Origin: Planobispora longispora
GTDB lineage: Bacteria; Actinomycetota; Actinomycetes; Streptosporangiales; Streptosporangiaceae
Length of the DNA stretch: 64,000 nt
Assembly: GCF_016863135.1 (NCBI RefSeq)
Contig: NZ_BOOH01000060.1
Location: forward strand, 1-64,000
Direction: 5' to 3'
This document shows, piece by piece, positions 44,314 to 56,087 of this stretch. A program made the position numbers and the translations under genes. The notes under the pieces were generated by a model. It was not told the origin of the DNA. It made no database searches and saw only the letters and a list, made by a program, of their open reading frames with translations. The number at the start of each line of letters is the position of its first letter. The first letter of the stretch is position 1.

Positions 44314-45189
44314 ATGACCCGCAGGACTGTGACCACATTCACAACGGTGACAGCCCTGCTGTCCGTCACCGCCGTCTCGGCGGATCCGGCGGCGGCGGTC
44401 CCCGCGCAACCGTGGCGGCCCGCGGTCATGGCGGCGCTGGGAGACTCGATCAGCGCGGGGTTCAACGCCTGCGGCTGGTACGTCTCGTGCACCTCCCGTT
44501 CCTGGTCGGCCGGGGACCATGCCGACGTGCGCAGTCATTACCTGCGGCTGCGCGCCGCGGGCGGGGACATCGGGGGGCACAACGTCAACCTCGCCGTCCC
44601 CGGGGCGACGAGCGCCAACCTGGCCGGGCAGATGCGGCAGGCGATCGCGCGGCGGGCCGACTACGTGACGATCCTGATCGGCGCCCAGGACGCCTGCGTG
44701 CCGGAGGAGCGCAGGATGACGCCGGTCGGCGTCTACCAGCGGCGGGTGGCCGAGGCGCTGCGGCTGTTCCGGCAGGGACGGCCCGACGGGCGGGTGCTCG
44801 TGGCCAGCATCCCCGACATCAAGCGGCTGTGGCAGGTGGGCAAGGACGATCCGATCGCGCGCGGCTTCTGGGCGGTCGCCAGGATCTGCCCGACCATGCT
44901 GGCCAGACCGACCTCCACGGCCGGGGCCGACCGGGCGCGCCGCGACCGGGTGCGTGCCCGGGTGGTCGCCTACAACGCGGCCCTGGCCCGGGTCTGCGCC
45001 GACTACGGACCGGCGTGCCGCTTCGACGGCAACGCCCTGTTCGACTACCGGTTCACGCTGGACCACGTGAGCCGGTGGGACTACTTCCATCCCAACGCCG
45101 ACGGTCAGCGGCTGATCGCCGCGCAGACCTTCGACGCGGTCGACGACTGGGTCGGCCCGTCCGTCCGGGAGCCGGCGGCTGCGCCCTGA
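44314..45189 (+). CDS. Secreted SGNH/GDSL hydrolase
   Basis: A 291-residue exported esterase or lipase. The signal peptide (TTVTALLSVTAVSADPAAA) precedes block I AALGDSISAGF with the catalytic serine; block III-like ILIGAQDACV and the C-terminal DYFHPNADGQ with D-x-x-H follow. Several cysteines may form disulfides. ATG 44314 follows GGAGG; ATG 44299 is in frame but lacks a site. It resembles human phospholipase B-like GDSL proteins in block layout. Convergent with the MEDS kinase gene, 7 bp apart. Confidence 0.85.
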   Translation: MTRRTVTTFTTVTALLSVTAVSADPAAAVPAQPWRPAVMAALGDSISAGFNACGWYVSCTSRSWSAGDHADVRSHYLRLRAAGGDIGGHNVNLAVPGATSANLAGQMRQAIARRADYVTILIGAQDACVPEERRMTPVGVYQRRVAEALRLFRQGRPDGRVLVASIPDIKRLWQVGKDDPIARGFWAVARICPTMLARPTSTAGADRARRDRVRARVVAYNAALARVCADYGPACRFDGNALFDYRFTLDHVSRWDYFHPNADGQRLIAAQTFDAVDDWVGPSVREPAAAP

Positions 45190-45196
45190 CCGTCCG

Positions 45197-46147
45197 TCAG
45201 GCGCGGCTCAGGTGCAGGCGGACCTGGGTGCCGTGCTCGCCGCCGCGGATCTCCAGCAGGTCGCACAGCTGGCGCACCACCCACAGCCCGTGGCCGCGGT
45301 CGGCGGCGGGGTCGGGCGGAAGGTAACCGGGGAACGGCGCCCGCAGTCGCCCGGAGTCGGTGACGTCGCAGCGGATGACCGAGTGATCGGCCCACAACCG
45401 GATCCGCCCGTGCCCGCCGCCGTGCCGCACGGCGTTGACGACGACCTCGTTGACGGCCAGCACCAGCCGGCCGGCCGTCCCGTCCGCCAGGCCGAGCGCT
45501 GTCGCCCAGGCGGACACCAGCCGTCGCGTCCGGCCGAGGTCGGCGTCGAACGTGCTCTCCACGTGGGTCCCGGCGGGCGGGAGGGGGAGCGGGAGATGGT
45601 CGCTGGCGTGGGTGAACGCGGCCGGGTCGGTGTAGACCCGGCTGTCCCGCGCGGTGTCGCCGGTGAGCAGTTGCGGGTGGGTGCGGCGGGCGTCTGACAC
45701 GACGCGCTCGGGCAGCACCCGTTCGTCGTAGGGGCACACGATCCAGGCGGGACTGCCCTCGAACGCGGCGTTGATCACGGACTCGTACCGCGTCCACTCG
45801 GCTTCCTCCGCGGGGCTGCGGCCGTGCCAGACCGGCTCGCCGATGATGCGGACGCGCCGGTGGTGCGTCTTGTGGGCGTTGACGTAGCGGTTGTAGGCGG
45901 CCAGGGTGCGCCCCGGGGTGTCGTACCAGTCCTGGGCGGTGACGAACTGCACGCCGTCGGAGATCTGGCCCAGGCCGTCCTTCAGCAGGCCGATGTTGGC
46001 GGCGGTGGTCACCGCCAGCACTTTGTCGCCCGCCGCCAGACCGTCCAGGCAGAAACCGGCGGTGGCCGCGAGGAACGCCTCGTCGCTGTCGTAGATCAGC
46101 GCGTGGTGAACCAGTTCCGGAACTCTCTGAGTGGGGGAGGCAGTCAT
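45197..46147 (-). CDS. MEDS-domain anti-sigma regulatory kinase
   Basis: A 316-residue protein with an N-terminal MEDS (DcmR-type sensory) domain (HHALIYDSDEAFLAATAGF, AAGDKVLAVTTAANIGLL) and a C-terminal RsbW/SpoIIAB-like ATPase (GRTRRLVSAWATALGL, AVNEVVVNAVRHGGGHG, GHGLWVVRQLCD). Such kinases bind and phosphorylate anti-sigma antagonists. Its ATG overlaps the stop of the STAS protein gene, so kinase and antagonist are co-translated as a partner-switching pair. The target sigma factor is not nearby. Confidence 0.88.
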   Translation of the reverse strand: MTASPTQRVPELVHHALIYDSDEAFLAATAGFCLDGLAAGDKVLAVTTAANIGLLKDGLGQISDGVQFVTAQDWYDTPGRTLAAYNRYVNAHKTHHRRVRIIGEPVWHGRSPAEEAEWTRYESVINAAFEGSPAWIVCPYDERVLPERVVSDARRTHPQLLTGDTARDSRVYTDPAAFTHASDHLPLPLPPAGTHVESTFDADLGRTRRLVSAWATALGLADGTAGRLVLAVNEVVVNAVRHGGGHGRIRLWADHSVIRCDVTDSGRLRAPFPGYLPPDPAADRGHGLWVVRQLCDLLEIRGGEHGTQVRLHLSRA

Positions 46148-47040
46148 GAGGGAAAGCTCTCTGCGTCGATGATCAGGCCGGTCGTCTGATCCCAGCCCAC
46201 CAGGCGGACGATCTCGTTCAGCCGCGGCGCCAGACGCGTCACCCTCAGGCGCCGTCCGTCCTCCAGCTCGCCGGCCGTGCGCACCAGGGCGCGCAGCCCC
46301 GCCACGTCGATGAACTCCAGCTCCGACATGTCGATCTGGAGGTCGCCGCCGAGCCCGTTCCCGCCGATCGCGCCGCGCAGGGCGGCGCTCCAGGCGGTGG
46401 CGCTGTCGTGGTCGATCGCGCCGGCGACGCGCAGCACCCGGCTCCCGGCGGGATCGAAGGAGGGAATGACCCGCAACGGACCTTCGTGCACCAGTGCGTT
46501 CATCTGAACTCGTCCCGGATGACTGCCGATCAGCGCGCTGAGCCGGTCGGCGGGGAAAACCCGCGTGTCGTAGAGGCAGATCGCCGCCGACACGCCCTCG
46601 TCGAACAGCGCGGTGACGCGCCGCTCGTACTCCTCCAGCCGCTCGGCGCCGGCCATTCCCCGCAGGGCCCAGCCCATCTCCCCGCTGACCCGGAACCCGG
46701 CGAACCCGGCCGCCAGGCTCCGGTCGACCTCCTCCCGCAAGGCGTCGATCATCGCGTCGGGGTCGAACCGGCCCGCGGCCAGGTAAGTGTCCTCAGCCGA
46801 CCGGATGCCCAGCCGTCCGGTCGCCATCGCCTCCGCGACGTCGACGCCGGACTCCTCCAGCCATCGCCGCACCCGGTCGCCCGTGGGGCCGTCGGTGAAG
46901 TAGAGCACCCGCTCGCCGCGCTCCAGCCCGGCGGTGACGAAGGCGGAGGCCACCTCACGCTGCTCGGCCTCGTGTGCGAACGCCAGGCACAGGTGATCCC
47001 CCAGCCGTACGTCCTTGACTTGGCGCACTACCCCACCCAT
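46144..47040 (-). CDS. MEDS-STAS domain anti-sigma factor antagonist
   Basis: A 298-residue protein with an N-terminal MEDS domain (GDHLCLAFAHEAEQREVASAF, GLERGERVLYFTDGPTGD) and a C-terminal STAS domain (VLRVAGAIDHDSATAWSAAL, GDLQIDMSELEFIDVAGLRALV), where the serine/threonine position of the usual phospho site reads as alanine or valine in DVAGL. If so, regulation by phosphorylation may be lost or moved. Coupled to the kinase gene by ATGA. Confidence 0.85.
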   Translation of the reverse strand: MGGVVRQVKDVRLGDHLCLAFAHEAEQREVASAFVTAGLERGERVLYFTDGPTGDRVRRWLEESGVDVAEAMATGRLGIRSAEDTYLAAGRFDPDAMIDALREEVDRSLAAGFAGFRVSGEMGWALRGMAGAERLEEYERRVTALFDEGVSAAICLYDTRVFPADRLSALIGSHPGRVQMNALVHEGPLRVIPSFDPAGSRVLRVAGAIDHDSATAWSAALRGAIGGNGLGGDLQIDMSELEFIDVAGLRALVRTAGELEDGRRLRVTRLAPRLNEIVRLVGWDQTTGLIIDAESFPS

Positions 47041-47175
47041 CGCCGTTCGTCGTGAAAATGTCCGGAATTTCTGGATTCATTACTGAACTTACGTCTTCCG
47101 GACTTCAGACTACCGCTGCCTCCTTCGTGGACCTATGCGGCTAAAACACTGTCCTAATCGCTATGTCAGGGCTGC

Positions 47176-47961
47176 TCACTCCGCCAGGGCGGCGAGGGCG
47201 GCGGCGGTCCGCTCCGGCTCGGAGAACATCGGCCAGTGGCCCGTGGGCACCGCGGCGAAGCTCCACTCCGGGCCGGCCAGCGCGGCGAAGAACGGGTGCC
47301 CCGTCTCGATCATCGCGTGGACCTGTTCCAGAGGGAAGGAGCAGGAGATGAGCGTCTTGGGGAGCTTGTCCGCGCCGCCGGTGAGCCGCAACGGCTGGGT
47401 CATGGTCCGGTACGGCTGCGCCGCCGCGCGGGAGGCGAACCACTCCCGCTCGGCCTCGCCCAGGCCCTCCAGGCTGGCCCCGGCCCGCTCGTGCTCGTCC
47501 CAGGAGGGGAGCGGGTAGCCGGTGCCGCCGCCCTGCCCGGCGACGCGCTCCTCGACGAAGGCGTTCCACTCGGGCTCGTTCATGTCCATCTGGGACATGC
47601 CGTCGGCGAGCGGGCCGCTGTCGAGGTAGACCACGCGGGCGACGCGCTCGGGGACGCGGTCGGCCGCGCCGGTGACGGGCGTGCCGCCGCCGCTGTGACC
47701 GACGAGGATGACGTCGTGCAGGTCGGCGTAGACGATGGTGTTGACGACGTCCTGGATGTGCGTCTCCAGGTCGGTCTCCGGGGTGGCGAGATGCGCCCGG
47801 TCGCCGAGCCCGGTGAGGGTGACGGGGTGGACGTCGTGGCCGGCCGCGCGCAGACGCGCGGTGACCTTCTCCCAGGCCCAGGCGCCGAGCCAGAACCCGG
47901 GGACCAGGACGTAGGTGCCCTTCGCCCGCGGCTGGACGGTCCCGTCGACGTGCTCGTTCAT
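47176..47961 (-). CDS. Alpha/beta hydrolase (esterase EstC-like)
   Basis: A 261-residue alpha/beta hydrolase. The oxyanion region is VLVPGFWLGAWAWEKVTARL, the nucleophile elbow VGHSGGGTPV, and the histidine lies in PTGHWPMFSEPE. The family resembles plant-type hydroxynitrile-lyase/methyl-esterase-like proteins. Cytoplasmic. The ATG follows AAGGAGAG. It is divergent from the WYL regulator, which is a natural candidate to control it. Confidence 0.85.
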   Translation of the reverse strand: MNEHVDGTVQPRAKGTYVLVPGFWLGAWAWEKVTARLRAAGHDVHPVTLTGLGDRAHLATPETDLETHIQDVVNTIVYADLHDVILVGHSGGGTPVTGAADRVPERVARVVYLDSGPLADGMSQMDMNEPEWNAFVEERVAGQGGGTGYPLPSWDEHERAGASLEGLGEAEREWFASRAAAQPYRTMTQPLRLTGGADKLPKTLISCSFPLEQVHAMIETGHPFFAALAGPEWSFAAVPTGHWPMFSEPERTAAALAALAE

Positions 47962-48059
47962 GGTCTCTCCTTAGAGGCGTTTCCGCCCGTCGTTCTCGCT
48001 GTGGTTCCACCGTAGAATCGAATCCGGGCAGATTCGGTCCGGATTTCCCAGGGATTCTC

Positions 48060-49019
48060 ATGACTGTTCTCCGCGTGCTCGCGCTGCTGGAGTTGCTGCA
48101 GGCCGCCCCCGGTCTGACCGGGCCGGAACTGGCCGAGCGGCTGGAGGTGGACGAACGCACCGTGCGCCGCTACGCCGTGAAGCTGACCGAGCTCGGCGTG
48201 CCGGTGGAGGCCGAGCGGGGCCGGTACGGCGGCTACCGGCTGTTGCCGGGCTACAAGCTGCCGCCGCTGATGTTCACCGACGACGAGGCGACGGCCGTGG
48301 TGCTGGGACTGCTGGCCGGGCGGCGGACCGGACTGGCGGTGGGGGAGACGGCCACCGAGAGCGCGCTGGCGAAGATCCGGCGGGTGCTGCCGCAGGCGCT
48401 GCGCGAGCGGGTCGAGGCGGTCACCCGGACGCTGGAGCACACCCGGGCCCCGGCGGCGGCCAGCACGCCCCGGGCGGGGCCGCTGCTGGCGCTGGCCGAC
48501 GCCGTCCGCAGGCGGCGCACGGTACGGCTGGCCTACCGGTCCTGGAAGGGGGAGTCGTCGGAGCGGGACCTGGACCCGTACGGCATCGTCTTCCACTCCG
48601 GCCGGTGGTACCTCACCGGGCTCGACCACCGCAGCGGGGAGATCCGCACCTTCCGGGTGGACCGGGTCTCGGAGGCCGCCCGGACCGAGCGGGCCTTCGC
48701 GCCGCCGGAGGGCTTCGACGCGACCGCGCACGTGGCGCGGTCGCTGTCGGCGGTGCCGTACCGCCACGAGGTGCGGGTGCTGCTGGAGACCACGCTGGAG
48801 CAGGCGCGCCGCCGGATCCCGGCCGAGGCCGCCGCGCTGTCCGAGGAGCCCGGCGGGGTGCTGCTGACGGCGCGGGCCGAGCGGCTGGACGGGATGGCGC
48901 AGATGCTGGCCGGGCTGGGCTGGCCGTTCACGATCCTGGAGCCGGACGGCCTGCGCGCGGAGGTCAGGGACCTGGCCGCCCGGCTGGCGGGGTACGCGGA
49001 CGATCCGGGAGGCCGGTGA
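48060..49019 (+). CDS. YafY-type HTH-WYL transcriptional regulator
   Basis: A 319-residue regulator. The N-terminal HTH_11 domain reads LLQAAPGLTGPELAERLEVDERTVRRYAVKLTELGVPVEAERGRYGGYRL (in segments). The middle WYL domain includes VRLAYRSWKGESSERDLDPYGIVFHSGRWYLTG, with a W-Y-L-like core, and the WCX domain follows. WYL proteins sense ligands or single-stranded DNA. It is divergent from the esterase gene. Its last 56 bp overlap the 3' end of the convergent PH-domain gene. Confidence 0.9.
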   Translation: MTVLRVLALLELLQAAPGLTGPELAERLEVDERTVRRYAVKLTELGVPVEAERGRYGGYRLLPGYKLPPLMFTDDEATAVVLGLLAGRRTGLAVGETATESALAKIRRVLPQALRERVEAVTRTLEHTRAPAAASTPRAGPLLALADAVRRRRTVRLAYRSWKGESSERDLDPYGIVFHSGRWYLTGLDHRSGEIRTFRVDRVSEAARTERAFAPPEGFDATAHVARSLSAVPYRHEVRVLLETTLEQARRRIPAEAAALSEEPGGVLLTARAERLDGMAQMLAGLGWPFTILEPDGLRAEVRDLAARLAGYADDPGGR

Positions 49020-50724
49020 GCCGGGCTCCGGACCCGGGCGCCCCGGTCTCCGGCGTTCCGGATCGCACGGCCCCGGCCCGTGGCGCCTCGGACGGGGACG
49101 CTCCCTCTCCGGGCTCTCCGGCTCGGGGCTCTCCCGCTCCTGGATCTCCGGGTCCGGGGATGCCGAGGAAGGGGCCGAGCAGGCCCGGTACGGCTCGCGC
49201 CGCCAGGCCGAGCCCCTCCTGCGCGCCCACGTCCAGCACGTCGTAGTGACCGTCGCCCGCCGCCGTGGTCGCCGAGACCGTGATGAGGCCGAGCCTGCGC
49301 TGGAAGTACGACTCGCTGACGGTCCAGCCGACGATGCCGCCGCGGTCGAGGGCGACGGTGCGCCGCACGACCGAGCCCGCGCGCGTCACCAGGTGCCGCT
49401 CGCCCAGCGCGTGACCGAGCCCCCGGGCGGCGTCCACCGCCAGCCACGTCGTGACCGGGAGGGCGAGCAGCGGCACCGTCCACGCCCAGTTCCAGGGCGA
49501 CGGCGGGGACCACGACCACGTCGCCGCCGCGGCCGCCGCCGAGAGGAACGCGGTGGACATGACCGTCGCGCGCAGCCTCCTGGTCCTGGCGGCCCTGGGA
49601 TGGGGGCGCAGATCCGGACGCGCGTGAGAGCGCACGTGGGGATCCGGGATCGGGGGCGTACGGGAGCCGGGGGCCGGGGGCGTGCGGTGGTGCGGACCCG
49701 GCAGCGGCGCTCCGGCGATCCGCTCCGCCACCCGTCCGGCCGCCGCCCGCGGCATCGGGGGAGTGAGCATGGCGACGTCGTCGGCCTCGTTCTCCTCCTT
49801 CTTCCGCAGTCCGGCGGCCACCGCCTTGACCCGCGCGCCGCCGCCGAGCCGCAGCAGGAGGGGCTCGACGAGCTCCACCCCGCGGAGCCGGCGCTCCTCC
49901 AGCGTCAGCGAGCGGGTGGTGAGCAGGCCCCTGCTCAGCCGCAACCCGCCGGGCTCGCGTTCCAGCCGGTAGCGCCCCCACGCGGTGGCGAACACCGCCA
50001 CCGCTCCGACCAGTCCCACCAGGACGTTGACCGCCAGGAGCAGCGGGATCGCGGGCCACGGGCGGGTGGTGACCCAGCGCCACAGCTCCGCGGCGGCGCC
50101 CGACTCGAACAGGTCGACGCCGAGCGCGTCCAGCGGCTTGTAGGCGAGGCCCGCGATCAGCGCGCCGCCCGCGACGGTCCACACGGTCAGCGGCGCGAGC
50201 CTGAGCCACGACCAGTCCAGTTCGGCGAGGGGGACGTCGCGGGGCGGGACGTCACGGCCCTCCTGCCCGGCCTCGCCCAGCAGGACGCCGCGCAGTTCCT
50301 CGGCGTCCCGCCGGGACAGGGGATCGAGGGTCAGCATCGCGCGCTCGCCGGAGGCGTGCTCGCCCGTGCCGATCTTGACGACGGTCAGGCCCAGGACGCG
50401 CCGTACGGGATCGGCCGTGAGATCGACGCTGCGGATCCTGTCGCGGGGGACGGAGCGGTGCTCGCGGAAGGCGATGCCCGAGCGCAGCTCCAGCCGCTCG
50501 CCGGTGAGCCGCCAGGCGGTGGTGCGCAGCCGTAGCAGGTCGAACACCAGGACCCCCGCGACGATGAGCGCCGCCGCGCCCGCGATCATGCCGGCGCGGG
50601 CCGGGACCGTCCAGTCGTGGGGCAGGGTCCTGATCAGGACGGCCACGACGGGGACCACGATCGCCGTCGACATCGCCGCCGAGGCGGCCAGGCTCCGCCG
50701 GTGCAGGGGCCGCCAGGCCGTCAC
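48964..50724 (-). CDS. bPH2 (PH-like) domain membrane protein, YdbT type
   Basis: A 586-residue membrane protein with three bPH2 (DUF304) domains separated by paired membrane spans. Domain 1 contains LELRSGIAFREHRSVPRDRIRSVDLTADPVRRVLGL; the later ones contain LTLEERRLRGVELVEPLLLRLGG and GSVVRRTVALDRGGIVGWTV. In Bacillus, YdbS/YdbT confer resistance to antimicrobial peptides. The last 70 or so residues are a Gly/Pro/Glu-rich low-complexity tail encoded by imperfect repeats and overlapping the WYL gene. The ATG overlaps the stop of the YdbS-like gene. Confidence 0.85.
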   Translation of the reverse strand: MTAWRPLHRRSLAASAAMSTAIVVPVVAVLIRTLPHDWTVPARAGMIAGAAALIVAGVLVFDLLRLRTTAWRLTGERLELRSGIAFREHRSVPRDRIRSVDLTADPVRRVLGLTVVKIGTGEHASGERAMLTLDPLSRRDAEELRGVLLGEAGQEGRDVPPRDVPLAELDWSWLRLAPLTVWTVAGGALIAGLAYKPLDALGVDLFESGAAAELWRWVTTRPWPAIPLLLAVNVLVGLVGAVAVFATAWGRYRLEREPGGLRLSRGLLTTRSLTLEERRLRGVELVEPLLLRLGGGARVKAVAAGLRKKEENEADDVAMLTPPMPRAAAGRVAERIAGAPLPGPHHRTPPAPGSRTPPIPDPHVRSHARPDLRPHPRAARTRRLRATVMSTAFLSAAAAAATWSWSPPSPWNWAWTVPLLALPVTTWLAVDAARGLGHALGERHLVTRAGSVVRRTVALDRGGIVGWTVSESYFQRRLGLITVSATTAAGDGHYDVLDVGAQEGLGLAARAVPGLLGPFLGIPGPGDPGAGEPRAGEPGEGASPSEAPRAGAVRSGTPETGAPGSGARLTGLPDRPRTPPAGRPGP

Positions 50725-51269
50725 GTGGCATCACCCGGCGTGGCCTGCGTCATCGCGGTCAGCCGCTCCGCCAGCTCGGCGGCCAGCTCGTGATCCAGCG
50801 CCTCGATCTTGATCGCCCCCGCCGACGAGGCGGTGGTCACCGTCACGTCGGCCAGCCCGAACAGCCGCTTCACCGGCCCCCGCTCGGTGTCGACCGTCTG
50901 GATGCGCGACATCGGGGCCACCCGCCAGACGTGGGTGAACCAGCCCGTGCGGGTGTAGACCGCCTCGTCGGTCACCTCCCACCGGTTCAGCCGCCGGTAG
51001 GCGTGCGGGGCGGCGAGGGCCAGACCCAGGATCAGGACGGCGAAGCCGCCGGTCAGGACGCCGAGCCAGACCGGATGGGAGGTGAAGATCCAGTAGGCGG
51101 CGACGGCCCCGGCCGCCACGGGCACGGTCAGGAACAGCAGCTCGATGGTCCACACCCGCACCGCCCGCCGGTCCACCCGGTTGCGCGGCGGACGCAGCAT
51201 CGCCCCCGCCCCCGCTCGTGCCCGCGGCCCGTCCGGGCCGGCGTCGTGGGCGTCCGTAACCGTTCTCAT
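50721..51269 (-). CDS. bPH2 domain membrane protein, YdbS type
   Basis: A 182-residue partner of the downstream protein. Two membrane spans (IELLFLTVPVAAGAVAAYWIF; LGVLTGGFAVLILGLALA) precede one bPH2 domain (RLNRWEVTDEAVYTRTGWFTHVWRVAPMSRIQTVDTERGPVKRLFGL in segments). The pair YdbS-YdbT is conserved across Gram-positives. I list the ATG at 51269; ATG 51200 has a better GGGGGCGGGG site and is a real alternative. Coupled to the next gene by ATGA-type overlap. Confidence 0.83.
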   Translation of the reverse strand: MRTVTDAHDAGPDGPRARAGAGAMLRPPRNRVDRRAVRVWTIELLFLTVPVAAGAVAAYWIFTSHPVWLGVLTGGFAVLILGLALAAPHAYRRLNRWEVTDEAVYTRTGWFTHVWRVAPMSRIQTVDTERGPVKRLFGLADVTVTTASSAGAIKIEALDHELAAELAERLTAMTQATPGDAT

Positions 51270-51352
51270 GGGAGCAGCCTGGTGGCCGCGGGGGGCGCGC
51301 CGCTTCGTGCGGAGGTCGACGGCGGCACCTACTTTGGTCGCTCGTCCGGCGC

Positions 51353-54514
<3,162 letters not shown>

Positions 54515-54607
54515 CGTGTCACTCCGTGATGGGTGGTCCACTCCATGGACGGGTGGTCGTGATGGCGTTCGCGGCAGCGGTCGTGACGGCGGCGGGCCGA
54601 TCGTGAC

Positions 54608-54645
54608 GGCGCCCCGGGCCCGGCCAGGTGCCGGCCCGGGGCGCC
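54608..54645 (-). terminator. Hairpin after the small lysine-rich gene
   Basis: GGCGCCCCGGGCC and its exact complement (54633-54645) form a 13-bp stem around 12 nt, 32 bp downstream of the minus-strand small gene. Confidence 0.65.
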
Positions 54646-54677
54646 GCGAAGTCACCCGGCGTCGTCACACGGGGCTG

Positions 54678-54794
54678 TCACTCCTCGGTGTCGGAACGCC
54701 TGGCCTGCTTGGCCTGCTTGGCCTGACGGGTGGCCTTGATCGCGGCCTTCTTCTGCTTGCCTGAGGCCTTGGCGGGCTTCTTCTTCTCTGCCAC
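54678..54794 (-). CDS. Lysine-rich 38-residue protein
   Basis: GTG 54794 follows GGGGGA and opens 38 codons ending at TGA. The product is VAEKKKPAKASGKQKK-like and continues with repeated AKQ units (QAKQAKQA), ending RRSDTEE; about a third of residues are Lys or Arg. Its third codon positions are GC-rich and a terminator follows, which supports a real gene. It resembles small basic nucleic-acid-binding tails, but no family is recognised. Confidence 0.55.
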   Translation of the reverse strand: MAEKKKPAKASGKQKKAAIKATRQAKQAKQARRSDTEE

Positions 54795-55024
54795 GGTTTT
54801 CCCCCGTTGAGCTTCGTACGGCGATGCGTCTGATCAGACACATCGAGGCCGTTAATACCCTTTGCGGGCATCAATCACCCGTCGTCCGGAGAAGGTCGAG
54901 CGGCGCTTCCAGGGGGCGCGGCGGACGGGCAAAGAAGAGGTAAATCGGAGCCCTCGGAAAGGATAATGATCTTCACGATTGGGCAGAACGTCGGCACACG
55001 CCTTGCGTTCCGGGGAGGTGCGGC

Positions 55025-55309
55025 ATGGCCTGGTCGCAAGACGAGGAGCGAATGCTGCTGCAGATCGAGCGTCATCTCATCGACGAGGACCCGCGGCTGG
55101 CCGCGCGTCTCGACTCGTTCAACGAGCGCGTCCAGCGCCGCGAGGACGGCCGCCGCAGACGGGAGGCCAGGGAGCAGGGGCCCCGTCCGCGCAGACGCAT
55201 GCGGCGCTCGACGGTCATCATCATGATCAGCTGGCTGGTCATCGCGACTCTGATCGCGACGCTGCTCGTCCTGGTCCTTCGGCACGACGCCGCGGCCTTC
55301 CCGCTGTGA
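55025..55309 (+). CDS. DUF3040 family membrane protein
   Basis: A 94-residue DUF3040 protein, actinobacteria-specific. The N-terminal motif SQDEERMLLQIERHLIDEDPRLAARL defines the family; a basic linker and one C-terminal span (TVIIMISWLVIATLIATLLVLVL) follow. Function unknown. The ATG follows GGAGG at close spacing. Confidence 0.88.
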   Translation: MAWSQDEERMLLQIERHLIDEDPRLAARLDSFNERVQRREDGRRRREAREQGPRPRRRMRRSTVIIMISWLVIATLIATLLVLVLRHDAAAFPL

Positions 55310-55334
55310 CGGGCCGGGTCCGGGCGCCCAGGGA

Positions 55335-56087
55335 TCAGCCCGCCCGGAGCATCCGGCGCGGCACGGACGGGGCCAGCCGCATCAGGAGCGGCAGCAGGCG
55401 CGTCTTCCCCACGTAGATCTCGGAACGGTTCCCGGCCAGACCGTCGGCGATCGCCCGCGCGGCCTGCCCGGCGCTGATCTTCCCGCCGCCCCGCCCGCGC
55501 GTCATGCCGGTGTCGACGATGGGCAGCAGGACGTCGACGGCCCGCACGCGGGTGCCTGCGTCCTCAAGCTGGTAGCGCAGCGCGCGCGTGTAGGCGGACA
55601 GGGCCGCCTTGGTGGCGCAGTACACCGGGGCGGTGCGCTTGGGCGCCAGGGCGAGACCCGAGCTGACGTTCACCACGGCCGCGTGGCCGGCCCGCAGCAG
55701 CAGGGGCAGCGTCTCCACCGTGAGCAGCACCGGAGCGGTGAGGTTCGTGGTGATCTCGTCGGGCACGGCCCGCAGGAGCTGCGGCGTCGGACCGGCGAGG
55801 TGGTCGCCGAGCACCTGGACGGCCGCGTTGTTGACCAGCAGGTCGAGGCCGCCCCATTCCCGCTCGACGGTGTCCACGAGGCGGGCGCGGTCGTCCGGGT
55901 CGGTGACGTCGCACGGCAGTGCGAGCACCCCGTCTCTGAAGGTCTCCACGGCGCGGGCGAGACGGTCGTGATCCCGACCGCACACCGCCACCCGGGTGCA
56001 GCCACGGCGCAGGAGCTCGGCGGCGAGGGCCAGCCCGATGCCGTCGCTCCCGCCCGTCACGAGGGCGCGGTCATAGGGGAAGGTCAT
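55335..56087 (-). CDS. Short-chain dehydrogenase/reductase
   Basis: A 250-residue SDR. The NAD(P) motif is ALVTGGSDGIGLALA, CDVTDPDD follows, NNAAVQVLG is the structural motif, and the catalytic set is S in VNVSSGLA and Y-x3-K in YCATKAALS. It is a DltE-like SDR with a C-terminal extension (RLLPLLMRLAPSVPRRML). Its start overlaps the 3' end of the AraC regulator gene, so they form an operon, and the regulator may act on this enzyme's pathway. Substrate unknown. Confidence 0.88.
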   Translation of the reverse strand: MTFPYDRALVTGGSDGIGLALAAELLRRGCTRVAVCGRDHDRLARAVETFRDGVLALPCDVTDPDDRARLVDTVEREWGGLDLLVNNAAVQVLGDHLAGPTPQLLRAVPDEITTNLTAPVLLTVETLPLLLRAGHAAVVNVSSGLALAPKRTAPVYCATKAALSAYTRALRYQLEDAGTRVRAVDVLLPIVDTGMTRGRGGGKISAGQAARAIADGLAGNRSEIYVGKTRLLPLLMRLAPSVPRRMLRAG

